64,000 nt of DNA, from the NCBI GenBank assembly GCA_013339765.2, contig CM023452.1, forward strand, positions 161,609,416 to 161,673,415, given 5' to 3'. The notes beneath the pieces were generated by a model. That model was given only the letters and a program-made list of their open reading frames with translations. It was not told the origin of the DNA and did no database searches. Positions 1-11,440 of this stretch are shown here, one piece after another. Position numbers and translations under genes: made by a program. This stretch comes from Haemaphysalis longicornis. Lineage: Eukaryota > Arthropoda > Arachnida > Ixodida > Ixodidae. Positions within the stretch are counted from its first letter, which is position 1. The number at the start of each line of letters is the position of its first letter.

Positions 1-376
1 CAAGTCAGGAAGTGGTGGAAAGGAAACTTCGGTGCGGCCCCTTTTCGGGGGCCGATCACGTCTGGGGGGGGGGGGGGTTCGGAAAATACCATATGATACA
101 TTGGAAATCAGGGAGACGGGGGTAATTTCTCCTTTGACCTTACCCTGGTAGTCAAAGAGGTCCCGGAGCTCCCTGCCTGGTATACAGGCAGGGAGCCCAT
201 CGGCCGGAGCTTGACCAAGGCTCCGACGGCCACCGTTCACGGCTTCTAACCCTTCACCTTTCAACTTCTAGCCACGGTAGGTGACAGCTTAAGCATGGGG
301 GGCTTGGGGTACGCGGTGTCGCCACTCACCGTCACCAAGATTACTCAAGGTGCCCCGTGCGGGGATCAAAAAAAAA
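1..376 (+). repeat. Hairpin-rich retroelement-like fragment with A-rich tail
   Basis: No open frame is evident. The sequence forms several perfect short stems: GGCCCC/GGGGCC at 36-53, a 12-bp stem GCTCCCTGCCTG at 168-196 around a 5-base loop, and a GGCC-GGAGC stem at about 200-232. It ends in ggggatc followed by an A-rich run (366-376). A structured GC-rich segment closed by an A run resembles the non-coding end of a LINE or a SINE. That identity is inference; no protein supports it. A poly-G run lies at 65-75 and may be poorly assembled. Confidence 0.35.
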
Positions 377-1492
377 GAAAAGCAAGCCACCGTAAATTTT
401 TAATTAGGCGACACTGGAAATAGCACTCATGCAGTGAGTTTCTGCCGTATCATTGCGTAATGCGTTCTTCTTCAACGATGTTGACAAGTATGAACGTATA
501 AACCGCATTTTTACGTTTATATCTGGCTTTGACTATATAACACTATTGCGCTGACTGCGGTATACTTTGTCTGGCTGGCTGAATGACACACAGACAGACA
601 GACTGACAGATATACAGAGAGACCAAAATTTTCCCGTTCGAACCGCCCGAGAAAGACTATCGTCTTTAAAACGGCAAAAGCATTGGTGGCTGTTAAGTTT
701 CAGGGTTAGAGGCACTCCGTGTGGTGAACTCACGGCGCTGAAGCCTTTCTGCACAATATAAGAAGAGCACTGACAAAAAGTGTACTTATGAATTCTTGTC
801 TTGCTGCGTCCCCTTAGAATGACAGCTGTTTCGGCTACTCTGAAGTTGATCGTAGGCTACTATGAATCTTTCTGGCGTTACCTCAAACCATTTCCTAAAA
901 TATCTTTCCGATAGGGCTCTCCGCACTAAAATAAATTTGCCCAGCTGCGGACTTAGGTCAAAGACAAGGCAAACAGCAAGGCTGCAGGCCGCACCGAGCT
1001 TATTATTGGTTCTATAGTTATGCGTTGTTATGCTTGTAGACTCAGCCAAGCATTCTGAGTGGTTATGCCGTGGACTCGGTGAAGGTTTCTGCGTGGTGCC
1101 GTCATGAGTCCCGAAAGGCCAATGAACACTCGGTGATTAAAGTATGTACAATGAAGGTGAGCTCGTAACTGCAGATCTGCGAACCGCTGTCATTTCGCCA
1201 ACCCTTCACCGGCGCGATATTCAAGATATGAGTGAAGTCGTCGCATTTGTTCTCAAGACCCGGCGCGACGAATTTTGCGCCGCACTTCAATTGTGACGCT
1301 CTTCTTCTGTGGCGCCAACTTTGCCTTCGTTGGATACTCGGGTATTGCAACTCACATGGATTTCCGAAATTGCGGCTAAAAATTCTCCATGATTAGCAGG
1401 CTCGGGTCATTTTGTCCGCAGGCTTTGTCATCTTTTCCAGAGGCCTTCAGGGGCCATGAAGGAGCAAACGACCTCTCCCGAGGACACACTTT
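362..1492. repeat. 1.1-kb dispersed repeat, copy 1
   Basis: This stretch aligns along its whole length with 22851-24022: both open with aaaagcaagcc(a/t)ccgtaa and both close at gaggacacactttt. Short frames on both strands are conserved only as well as the surrounding DNA, so they look like non-coding shadows. A GACA-rich microsatellite (585-605) is shared with copy 2. The class of element is unknown; no terminal repeats or target duplications are clear. Confidence 0.6.
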
Positions 1493-1838
1493 TATGGCTC
1501 ATATAACCGGCCAGTCGACCTCCTCATCGTTATTTAATCTGTGTTGTAGATGCAGCTATGTAAATCATGAGTACATGAATTTCGCGTCATAGGTCATATT
1601 GAAACCAGCAGAATAGGATTTAATGGTTGCTCTAATTATACCTTTATAGGCTAACACTTTTCGATTAGCGGCTGGAGACTTGGAGCCTTATGTTACTATG
1701 TAGTTAGCTAAAGAAGCCTGTATGGATGCAGGCTTGTAAGTTCTGCGCCAAACGCTTTCTTAATGCCAGCAAAATGTTGCTTAATTATCACACGTCTAAA
1801 GGTTTACAGTTATATATTGTACTGTTCCCAGCCGCAGA
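1493..1838. other. Unassigned AT-rich sequence
   Basis: I see no gene, repeat copy or structured element here. Confidence 0.5.
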
Positions 1839-2435
1839 AGCTTTTATGGCTGCCTTTCTTTAGCTTTAAAGACAATTCTCCCCAATAACTGCCAGAAGAC
1901 AGCCGCATGGTTCCAAGTTTGTAGCCTTAGAGCTAAACAACGGCCCAAGCCAGCCAAGTGAGCTTTCATGGTTTTTTCTCTATAGCTTTAGGACGAACTT
2001 TTTGCAATAGCTGCCGAAAGACTGCTGAATGTTTTCACGTATACAGACTTAGAGCGAAACAACGGCCTATAGCCAGCCGAATGAGCTTTTATGGCTTTCT
2101 CTCTATAGCTTTAGGACGAACTCTTTTCAATAGCTAGCAAAAGACAGCTGAATGGTTTTGAGTCTGTAGAGTTACAGCTAAACAACAGCCTATAGCCAGC
2201 CAAAAGAGCTCTTGTGGCTGTCTCGCTTTAGCTTGAGGGCATATTTTTTCCAATAGCTGGCAAAGACCGCTGAATGGTTTCAAGTCTGTAGACTTAAAGC
2301 TAAACAATGGTGTATAGCCAGCCAAAAGAGCTTTCTTTGTCACGGCTGATCTATAGAACTAAAGCCATACCTATTTCTTTAGCTGGCTACAGTAACCTGA
2401 ATAGCTGTGACTCTATAGACTAAACACACTAGGAT
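1839..2435. repeat. 122-123 bp tandem satellite, about five units
   Basis: The phrase agcttttatgg and its variants recur at 1839, 1961, 2084, 2207 and 2329, giving steps of 122, 123, 123 and 122 bp. Each unit also carries caatagctg, ctgaatggttt and agctaaacaa at the same offsets. The last unit decays after 2340. Reading frames across it differ between units, so it is a non-coding satellite rather than a protein repeat. Confidence 0.85.
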
Positions 2436-2867
2436 GTTCTATAATCGTCTAAAGAGAATTTTATGGTTTACAGTGTTTTGTGCAGGATCAATAATAACTT
2501 CAATAGCTGGCAATAGCCTAATTCATGCCTTTTTATGGGTGACCGAAGAGACCCATAGGCGGCCATAGCTCACCATACATTTTTCAATAGACGCCCATAG
2601 GGCATTTTTGTATGGGATGCCTTTTAGAAGGCCCATGTTTGGCAGCCATTACCTGGGGTTTGCGGTAATGGCATTTGTTTGTCCGTGTAACCGATTGAGT
2701 GAACGCAGAAGAGACGTAAGAAAGAAAACGGAGATGAGCGTGTATTGAAGGGTGAGGTGTGGAGTACGAAAGTGCGGCTACAGCGTTATCTCTCTCACTG
2801 CCATTCCCTTACACATGCCTCAGGCGTCGCCAACAAGGAGCGCCATCTCCTGACACTTTCCTTAGAT

Positions 2868-3680
2868 CACGGAGCAAGAATATATAGGAGAGGAAACGCC
2901 CATTGCGGCCGGCGCGATCGAGCGACCAGATAATGTCACACTAATAACTACGGTGACCTACGAAGCTCCGCAACTAAGCCGGCGAACAGTTTGACAGCGG
3001 CACCTGGTTGAATGTACTAAAAGCAATACTGTTTTTTGCAGCATTCGCCACAAGGCGTGAATCACTATGCGCTCGAGCTGCTGCGCGACGCGGAGACGGA
3101 ACGCGCGTTTATCGCGGACGTAGTGCAAGCGGGCGGTTGCGCGCGTCATCGTCCCCCAACGTCGGTGATTCTGGCACTTTTCAGTGCACTGTCGCATAAC
3201 CAATAAATTGGCCGGGGCCCTCAACTCGCGTCGAGCGCATCGCATGCGACATAAGGGCGTGCGTTTACAGGTTTTACATTTTTTGGTGTTTACAGATTTG
3301 TATTTTGGGATTGATCCTCGCGCAAGATTGCTTACGCATTAAAAGAAAATGTCCGTTTTATTCGCTCGTACCGGCCGGTTTAAATTTGACAGAAAATTAT
3401 TCCCGAGGGCGGGCTCTTCAGCCAACAGAAGCGAAGAAGATCGCACAGTCTCTGGCTTCGGCCACGGAATGTTTCGGCGGCCCGGCGAAATATCGTCGCG
3501 ATGCCGCGGCCGGGTTCGAGTGGGCGAGCGCGAACAGAACGCGCGCTGGCGTGGCGACAACTACGCACTTCCTTCGCTTGCCGCCAGATTCCGGAAACGT
3601 GACGTTCGCCAAGTGCTTGTGACGTTATCAGGCTTCCCCAGGAAGCTGAGTTTCCCCTCCTATTTTATTCTTGCTCCGTG
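2868..3680. mobile_element. Non-autonomous inverted-repeat DNA transposon, 813 bp
   Basis: The ends are inverted copies: CACGGAGCAAGAATA on the left and its complement at 3666-3680 on the right, with similarity continuing for about 30 bp (AGGAG, GGAAAC). The flanks are ccttagat (2860-2867) and acctagat (3681-3688). Copy C of the host repeat has a single ccctagat at the same point, so the insertion and an 8-bp duplication are supported by an empty site. An 8-bp duplication suits hAT or related superfamilies. No transposase frame is seen, so it is probably a deletion derivative. Confidence 0.75.
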
Positions 3681-5357
3681 ACCTAGATGCTGTTTCATTC
3701 CACGCTAATCCCAAAATCACGTGACCATTGCGCGGAAGGGTCATACACGATTTGCGACATGTTCGCTGTTCCCTTGTGGAGGGTAAACCGAATCATGTGG
3801 CATTTGCGGGGAGGTTCAAACACACTTTGCAACATGCTGCCCGGCGGCGGCACCGCGCTGCGAGGTAGCAGCCGAGGAGTGCACGTCGGTGTGCGTTCGC
3901 TGATCACGGGAACTTTCACTGAGACGCAGCAGAAATGCACCGTGACCGGGAACACTGCAGCTAGCGCCTGCGCACAAATTTCATATTTGGGAGTGTAGTA
4001 ATAGTTAGTGCATTTTTACGCCTATCTGTGCTTCTCTTTATTTTTCGCTAATCATCTATTAATGGCATACCGCTCTTAGCTGCAGACTGCGCAACTTGCC
4101 AACGGGGCATCAGAGAAGGCGAGGGGGGAAATTGTTGTGAAAGAGGTGTAAGCGATGGTGAGGAGTAGCGCAGGAGCGCCGCCGTGTAAATCGATGACAC
4201 CGGAATGAAAATTGGGGGGATTAGGCATATACTGCTTCGATATAAAAATGCCGTGTAACGCAGTTCGGTTGGCTGCGAAAAGAGATGTCGCCATTGCTTA
4301 AACGTATTTCATCTGTAGCTCTATTGTGCTCTATTGTCTTTCGAGTGTGTTGGGTGCCTGAAACAGTTTTTTTTAGAGTGAACAGAGTTAGGGAAAATAC
4401 TCAAGTGTCTTGGGGACTTCCGTGGACCTGGACCAATCGTGGACCGCGAAGAAGTCTCCTTCAGCTGCGAAGTCTCTGAGAAAGCTGTATAGCTTTCTTT
4501 TGTAGCCGTATGGCTGCATTGAGCTGGATGTCAAAGTTCCATTCGCAGTCTTTGGAACTTTGTCTGTCAAACAGTATTGTCAGCCAATATTCAATGGTCC
4601 AACTTCACTATGCGTGCCTGGTCAAAAAAGGTCCTGAGTGATTCCCGCTAAATCACCAATCCTTGGTCACCCAGCATGATAGTACAGTAAAAGCCTGTTA
4701 ATTATGAAGTATGTATAAAGTTACTATTAATTTGAACACAAAAACGTTGTACTGTCCAAATCTACTAAATATTTTGCAAAAAGCCCGATAATTCGATTGC
4801 GAGTAAGCTACACCAAAGATAACACGAAGTATGTGCCACACAGCCGGCGTCTTTGCGCATAAAAAAGGGCGTGGGACGCCTCAGAACAAAGTCTTCAATT
4901 GAGTTTGTATTCCACAGCTTGAGGGAAGCGGTCATCCAAAGGCTTTAATTGTTTACACTGCACGCACAATCGTATCTGGAAGTTCGGTTTGGACCCTGCT
5001 GACGCCAAACCTTACAGTTAAGTATGTGATCTGTAGTTCGAGGTATTCGAAGGCAGCCAGGTTTAGTGTGTTTCTGAGGAAAACGCACTGGGTAATCGGC
5101 ACTCGCTTGGGACATTTTTGTGTGGTCGGAATATATATGGTGTTAAAATAGTAGTCTAGTGACTTGTTACGCCCTCGAACAGTGAAGTAGCCCGAAATAG
5201 ATTTCGTTGAATGTCATACGCCCACAGCAAAAATAGAAAATAAAGAAGCATATACTGACCCGGACGGCCGAACAATATCTTTTCCTTCACTAAGATCGTG
5301 CCAAATATAATGTTGATGTCTTTCCGTTTTCTCTCCCTTCCGTGTTTCTCTTTAAAG

Positions 5358-5372
5358 ACCGACGCTATGTTG
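5358..5372 (+). other. Candidate 15-bp microexon (type f), copy A
   Basis: A long pyrimidine tract (about 5320-5353) ends in aaag, then ACCGACGCTATGTTG, then gtaagtac. The same arrangement occurs at 15341 and 30306. Read in phase 1 it would encode four internal residues RRYV with split codons at both ends. Conservation is no higher than in the flanks, so it is a splice-signal prediction only. Confidence 0.3.
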
Positions 5373-6325
5373 GTAAGTACTTCAAACACTTCTCAAAAAA
5401 ATCTTTTTAGATACTTCATCTTACACAAAAAGTCCGGTGAAAGGACTTCCTCATGCCTTTTTCTGCGGATGTTTTGCTATGAAGACTAAAAGCACATAGA
5501 ACTTGATTGCTGTCTAGTAGGTTCATGTCAAACCAAGAAGGGAATTTGCTCAAACGACGACGACGAAGAGAACAGAGGAGACAAGCGCAACTTCCAACTT
5601 TATTTTGCGTGAAACACCAACACACATATATACCCCCCATTGGTGTTACCCGGTTTCCCTACACCAGTTTGCACCACCCAATAAGCCGTAGCAGAATCAC
5701 AAGACAATACAACAAACAAAACCAAACAATTCGATAAAACGGTGTAACAAAGCAGTATGCAGCAGATAACAGATACTACATAGACTGTGTACGTCGTCCA
5801 CAATAAACACGTGTCGCACTTGAAATCATCGATGAACCAATAAAATCAGAGCCAAGATGGCATAAAACCACTAAGAATAAACTGATAACATGAAAACATG
5901 GGCGGAAAAATTCAAGTGAAGAACAACACAGCTCGTGTTTCCGAGACATATGAGAAGATAAAACGAATCAAACTTCAATACAACACAAGCTTTTTAGCAT
6001 TAACACGTGTCAACCCTGAAACCAAGGATGATAGATTAAAAGCATAAAATCTTAGCCAAAGGCATAAAATGATGACTTTTACTTAGCATGGTTGCACTGC
6101 TGTGTTCCCTCGTGTTTCACCACCAAGCAACTTGTGTGGCTGCTGTAGTGTATTCTGGCGGCTAACATGACACACAAGCGCATGCACACTAAGGGACGCA
6201 TTCATATAGGCACTGGAGTAGCACGAGACGTCCGCCACAACTGCTTTCATCTAGATTTAGCTTTACTCAGCCTCTAACACAGGACCCCTTACCACTTTTT
6301 TTCAAGCTCCGCTTTTTTCACATAG

Positions 6326-6340
6326 ACCTGGCCGAAAACG
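6326..6340 (+). other. Candidate 15-bp microexon (type i-prime), copy A
   Basis: The acceptor-like tract gcttttttcacatag precedes ACCTGGCCGAAAACG. The donor gtggtt is weak. A second copy is at 25242. In phase 1 it reads L-A-E-N between split codons. It sits 950 bp after the f segment and 660 bp before the i segment. Confidence 0.2.
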
Positions 6341-6996
6341 GTGGTTTTTGTACGTTAGTTTCCGAAGCCTGAGGGAAGCAATTGGGAAAGATCGGATTGT
6401 CCTCATCGGTGCGGGAAGTGGATCTTGAATAGAGTAAAGAACCTCGGCACCGCAAGCGGTATACCTTTGGATAGCTGTAGGTGTACGATGCAGCATGTTT
6501 TGTTACGCCCTTAGGAAGTGCCAGTAGCTCAGCTGGGAGCAAATCATACTGTATCCCGGAAATATTCCGGTGGCTTCGTGCCCCCAAGCACCAGGAAAAA
6601 CCACCCGGCCGAAGATCACCTGAGACCGCAAGCGAAATCGTCTGCACCGGGGGGTTTCCGATAGCCAGTAGGATTTGCCCCCCAGGCATGCACGTATGAT
6701 AGTCACAATAGGAGTGTATTCACTTGTTCGGCAATCGTTTTTCACCTACCATGAGTGTTCACGGGCCTCCTACGATGAATTTGAGCGTTTATGTGTGTTT
6801 TGTTCCTTGTTTGTTGCTTGCTTTTGGGCTGTGTAGGGGTAAAAAATTGAGGGTAGTCTCTGCGCTCGATAAGTTCTCGGCGTATTAGCTTTTGGAAGAT
6901 TGCTTGGCGCTACAGTAATATTTAACTTGACTACGTTTGGGCGAAAAGAAATGGCGATGTGTTATTGGTTTTTCTCACATGCTTGTTTTTTAAAAG

Positions 6997-7011
6997 CTCA
7001 ACAATACGTGG
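6997..7011 (+). other. Candidate 15-bp microexon (type i), copy A
   Basis: The tract cttgttttttaaaag is followed by CTCAACAATACGTGG and the strong donor gtaagtatttat. Parallel copies are at 25909 and 31301, with a diverged relative at 41185. In phase 1 it reads Q-Q-Y-V between split codons. Confidence 0.3.
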
Positions 7012-7589
7012 GTAAGTATTTATGCTACTTCACAGTAACTTTACATTTTTTAAATTAAAAATGATCCCTGAAAGGCACTCGCAGAAACATGAAGCTGCCA
7101 GTTAAGCATAAGACTTTATTGGTATTGTAGCGTACTAGAGAACGGTTTGTGCTTAGAGACGCACATGACGTTCGAGGCCAGCAGCTAATCAGTCAGAAGG
7201 GAAAGAAGAAACTGGCTACTATGAGCAGCTATATGGCTGATATTGGTATAACGCTGTGCTATTTAACACTCAGGGGGTCATTATATCAAACTGGATATCT
7301 AGGAAATATTGAATTGAAGTATTTTAATCGTAGTGGGAAGTCGTGACGATTTTTGGAGTCCTTGGAATGTCTCAGGTGCCCTATTAGGCAAAACACGCCG
7401 TTGTTGATGGCGTCAAGTCGATAAAATGGCGAGAAGTATCTCGTGATGGATTCTTTGGTTGGCCAATGCCTACGGGCATCCTGAAACAATCACCATCACA
7501 GGCGCTGCGGACGGGGCTGGTTGAGCTGAAAGGCGCGTGGCGGTTCCAGCCACAGCTTTCCACGGGAATTTCAACATCCTCCTCTAAAG

Positions 7590-7955
7590 GTTTCAGTTCG
7601 TCGTTCTGTTGACGTTCAGCTTCATGTTCCTTCGTTGTATCAGTAGCTTCTTGACGTAGTTTAAATGAGTGAAGGACGTAAGGCACGTTCGCAGCACTTG
7701 CTCCTGTCCCGGATTTGTAGCATAGTGTTTTTTTTAAAAAAAGGATTTGTAGCATAGTGGGAAGAGCACCGCGTATCTCCCGTTGCGGCCAGAGAATCAT
7801 GGGATCGAAACCGGGCTCCGCTATCTATTTCTTTTTTGTATAGTGTAGTATCGCGCAGCTGTGAGTGTAAGGAGGAGAGTTGCGCATGCGCAGTGTGAGT
7901 GCGGACGCCGACGCGGGACATGCCGAGACCATAAGATGCTCTGCATCAAAGACTG
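7590..7955 (+). repeat. tRNA-like SINE or SINE-bearing repeat, copy 1
   Basis: It matches 19935-20290 in the same orientation, from gttgacgttcagcttc through (a)gatgct(t/c)tgcat. Inside, tagcatagtgggaagagc resembles a Pol III A box and gggatcgaaacc resembles a B box. The phrase ggatttgtagcatagtg is duplicated at 7712 and 7743. A tRNA-derived SINE is the likely origin. The box spacing is plausible, but no cloverleaf is convincing. Confidence 0.5.
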
Positions 7956-8239
7956 AGAGGTTAAATATGTTTCGTCTCCGCACCAGGGCTGTTTTATTGG
8001 CGCCTCTGTCATTACCTCAGTTTTTTAGCTGCGAATCTTCGATTAAGTCCCGGCCATCTACACTAATGCGAAACCTGGGGAGGGGCGATGCATGCAGTTT
8101 ACAGGGGCATTCTTGTCGCCTTGGCGTTTTTTTTCAACGGAGACGAAAGCACTGTGGGTACGGTAAAGATGTACAGCTTTGTTGTAGGAGTCTCGTGTCT
8201 TCGAAGCATGAAGCGTTGTAGCGCGAGGCGTGAAGGAGT

Positions 8240-8475
8240 TCCCAGTATTTTCGTAGTAAACGTTGCGAAGCGTTCCAGCGCTACGCCAAAACGAGTGTCC
8301 TGGTGTTTTTTACTACGTGTGACGTTCTATCGTGAGGCGTTAACCGGTGTCCTGGTGTTTTTTTAGTTTGCGCGTTACGTTTTATTACGAGGTGTACTCG
8401 AGTGTCCCGGGGTTTAGTTAGAAAGCGCATTACGTTCTAGCGCAAGGCGTAAACGAGTGTCCCAGTGTTTTGCTA
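8240..8475. repeat. Minisatellite, about 54-bp period, four units
   Basis: The phrase gagtgtcc(t/c)(g/a)gtgttt recurs near 8293, 8345, 8400 and 8455. Each copy is preceded by a gttctagcg-type segment, for periods of 53-55 bp. The units are imperfect and no frame is kept across them. Confidence 0.7.
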
Positions 8476-8989
8476 CTCTGACAACATGAGATGGCGGTAA
8501 CGACGATATGATGCGCCAATCGCCCGAGGCCTTGAGGGACTTCGCCCCAGTAATAAAACCTCTGATATTTCATTCCTTGGCATTCGGGATCCAGGTTCAC
8601 CTATTATCTATTTGTCAGGCGTCTTACCAGGCCGCGATTTGAGGCTAGAGTCGAGCCTCACGATGCAAACACACCATAATATTGTTGCCGAGCAGGCAGA
8701 ATACGAATTGACAAGGTATGTGCAGACGAAAATCTTTTTACAAAAAATTTAGAAGGAAGTGCCAGGCAATGGTAGCTAGGTTCTCCTGCTCATGCACACG
8801 CTTTGCCACCAGAGTATCTCACCGTTTTCGACGTCTGGGTAGCGCAGGTCCAGTCCGAAACAACTACGGCACACGCTCATTTATTTTTCTTGTGGGGCCC
8901 TGTGGCTTAGCTACCCCGCAGTAAGAGCATGCTGTACGGTAATGGCGATGAAGCCTAGTCAACTTGATATTATCTCATACGTAACGTTC
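8476..8989. other. Unassigned sequence
   Basis: No gene or repeat match within the window was recognised. It lies at the 3' side of the gypsy pol remnant and may contain its decayed untranslated region or LTR, but no LTR pair is visible. Confidence 0.4.
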
Positions 8990-9960
8990 TTTAAATGACA
9001 GAGCAGAGGATAAGACCCAGCACATCAAGAAATAAGCTTCTCGGTGAGTCCCACGCGACGAGTGGGAACCACAGCAGGACGAGGGACGCCGGTTCAACGG
9101 GAACGACGCGGTTACGTTCATCATAGCGGTTCTTCTGCCTGACTTGCGAACGTTGCAACGGGCAATCTGACACGCCTATTGTGCCACTGCGATGTCTTCG
9201 TGGACATATTAGGTGCACAGGTGTGTGTCGGAAGGCAGAAGGGTATTTAGAGGCCTGGTCGGTTCCCTCTCGTAAGGAAGGTAAGCCTGCAGTATTGTGA
9301 AGCCATAAATTATGCCGGAAGGTGACAAAAACCGTGCAAGGTCCAAGTCGCGGTGGTCGCCCGTAAGGGCACTATTATGCCCGTAAGGGCACTATTAAAG
9401 CGCTCCGTAAAATTGTTTGTGAGAAGTAAGCTGCTGTCAACTTGGGGCGAATCGAGCAAGAGGAAAGTATCTCGGCCACGACTTGGACAGGAAATACCAA
9501 CACCGTCTGGGTAGAGCTGTAGTAGAGCACAGCGTTTAAAATGACATCGTAAAAAGTCAGCTGCGCCAGCAGCACGGCTCGGAAAGCATACATGATGACA
9601 AAACGGGATACGCACTCTGTAGCGACGGACATCTGTTTGTTTCGGGACGTATACAAAGGGAAAGGGCCGAGTAAATCGAGCCCTATTCGATAGATACATT
9701 CTAGTAGAATGTCATTTGGTTATACTTCGCCTCCTGGTAGCTTGATATGAGGTTTGCTATATAGACTCAGGTAACATTTTCGCAACACTGCAGTTAGCGG
9801 CAGAGTCCCGGACAGTACAAAAACGATGTCACATGCTGTCATAAGTGCGGGTGACATCGAAATGGCCGGACACGGGTGCATTATGCACAGTCGGACACAA
9901 ATCACCGGAACGCGAGTAGGTTGTAAGAATCGGCTGTGGGAAAGTTGCAACGATATACCA
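8990..9960 (-). pseudogene. Gypsy (Ty3) retrotransposon integrase fragment
   Basis: On the minus strand, frames read KPHIKLPGGEV, then GLDLLGPFP near 9680, then LTAAYFSQT and TERFNSALT near 9400, and finally RQKNRYDERNRVV with SLVLLW near 9120. These are the landmarks of a gypsy integrase: the linker before the catalytic core, the first Asp, the core end, and the C-terminal GPY/F-side region. Several frameshifts separate them and the expected S-D-R-G segment is altered. No LTRs, RT or protease are found beside it, so this is an isolated dead fragment. Confidence 0.75.
9358..9402. repeat. Tandem 20-bp palindromic repeat
   Basis: gcccgtaagggcactatta occurs twice in a row, and each copy contains the palindrome GCCC-GTAA-GGGC. 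It lies within the gypsy integrase remnant. Confidence 0.7.
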
Positions 9961-10204
9961 CTCCGCCTTGTATCACGTAAAAACAGAGGACGGGGCCGGC
10001 AGAACAGAAGGTAATGCCGTCAATGATACAGCGCAGCAAAGGGTTCCGCCAGAAAATATGGGTTTTCTTGAGCTAATAGAACAATCTAGGTGGTTTACCA
10101 ATATAACTACAGTTCGGATATCCCCCCATCTGTCTTCAAGGCTGGGCAAGTGTTGTCTTTGTGTACAGTTTTCGTGCTATTTTCATGATGCTTACGCTGT
10201 GCAG

Positions 10205-11440
10205 AGGCATTTTTCATGGTTTCTCTAAAGCAGTATATCTTTAACCCCTCCCGCCAGTTTTCATTCCGGAGTTATCGATTTACTCACCGCCGCTCCTGGG
10301 CTCTCCTCCTCACCACCGCTTACACCTGTCTCACAACTATTTTCCCTCTCGTCTCTCCCGATGCCCCTTTGGAACCGGGAGAGGCGACGGGCGGAATGTC
10401 GTTTTCTAGAGCTAAGGGCGGTATGCCGCTATCAATTGATTGCGAAAAATAAACAGGACAGATTACGTAAAAATTAACTAAAGATTACTACACCCATGAA
10501 TATGAAATTTGTACGCAGCGCGAGCTGCAGTCTCTTCTGTCAAGTGCCATTTCTGCTGCGTCTCAGTAAATGCTCAAATGATCATCGAACGGTCAGGGGC
10601 CTCCGCTACTCTGCCACTACCTCGCAGTGCGCCACCGCCACCGGCCAGCATGTTGCAGGTCGTGTTTTAAAATCCCGCGCTAACGTCACGTGGTTCGGAA
10701 TTACAACCGTACAAGGTAGCACCGAATTTGTGGTTTTGTATTGTGTTTGAACCTCCCGCGCAAAGGTCACGTGGTTTTGATTAGTGGAGAATAGAACAGC
10801 GTCTGGGGAAGGTGTCAGGCGGAGAGCGCTCCTTGTCGCCGACACATGAAGCATGTGTGAGGGAAAGGCAGTGAGAGAGATGAGGCAGTAGCCGCACGGG
10901 TCGTACTCCACTTCACCCTTCACTAGACGCTCCTCTATATTTTCTTTCTTTCGTCGCTGCTGCTTTCGCTCACTCGGTTACATGTACATAAACAGACGCC
11001 GCTCCTGCAAAAGCCCAGGTAACGGCTGCCATAGGGCTGCTCCTTAAAGCGACCGAAACCGGCCGTCGCCGTTTCACTCAAATTCACGTCACCAAGTAGC
11101 TGGGAATTTCTCCAGGTAGAAGAGAAACTTCCCCAGTTGGGACGCCGGCTTGAGCCCATATTTCTTTTTCAGCTTTGAAGGCCTTCCGAGCAACATTTTC
11201 GCTGGTGTCTTTCACTTGTAAAAACGTGCACATGACCGGCTGCCGGTTTATGCGTGCGCAGGTCTGTAGTGGAGAATAGTGAGAGGGAGGCGAAGAGGCG
11301 AGCATGCGCAGCTATACATTAATTGTTTATACTGATGGATGGCATGTCTGTTGTGCTGGTGCGAGATTTAAACGCGGACGTTAAACGGCCCATTGGGACT
11401 TGTCCGGAGTCCGTAGTGGTAGAGCAGATGGGATTTGTTT
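10205..11440 (-). repeat. Large repeat unit, inverted partial copy
   Basis: Read on the minus strand this matches the early part of the large unit. gatggatggcatg at 11334 corresponds to 11812-11825 of copy B, and ctcactgcctttccctcac and gggtgtagtaatc follow in the expected order. It forms the left arm of an inverted repeat with copy B across a 264-bp spacer (11441-11704). The part equivalent to 12080-12400 is missing. Confidence 0.7.

Larger units (their letters stand above)
2641..7430 (+). repeat. Large non-coding repeat unit, copy A
   Basis: This block is collinear with 12690-16340 (copy B) and 27837-31745 (copy C). Shared landmarks in order are ttcaaacacgatttgcaac, gggagtgtagtaa, cgaggtattcgaa, caacgacgacgacgaag and ggaatgtct(c/t)aggtgccc. 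Copy A is split by a DNA transposon at 2868-3680. No long conserved frame runs through it. Three 15-bp splice-framed segments lie inside (5358, 6326, 6997). It may be a duplicated intron-rich gene region or an unrecognised large mobile element. Confidence 0.7.

Noticed and set aside
1102..1350. 82-codon minus-strand frame with a similar frame at 23617-23820
   Set aside because: The protein similarity is explained by the shared DNA repeat; there is no excess of synonymous change and the frames start and end differently.
6518..6540. tRNA A-box-like phrase agtagctcagctggg
   Set aside because: No matching B box or cloverleaf follows; it is part of the large repeat unit.
7384..7800. 138-codon minus-strand frame
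   Set aside because: It spans two different repeat segments and is not conserved in the related copy at 19.9-20.3 kb.
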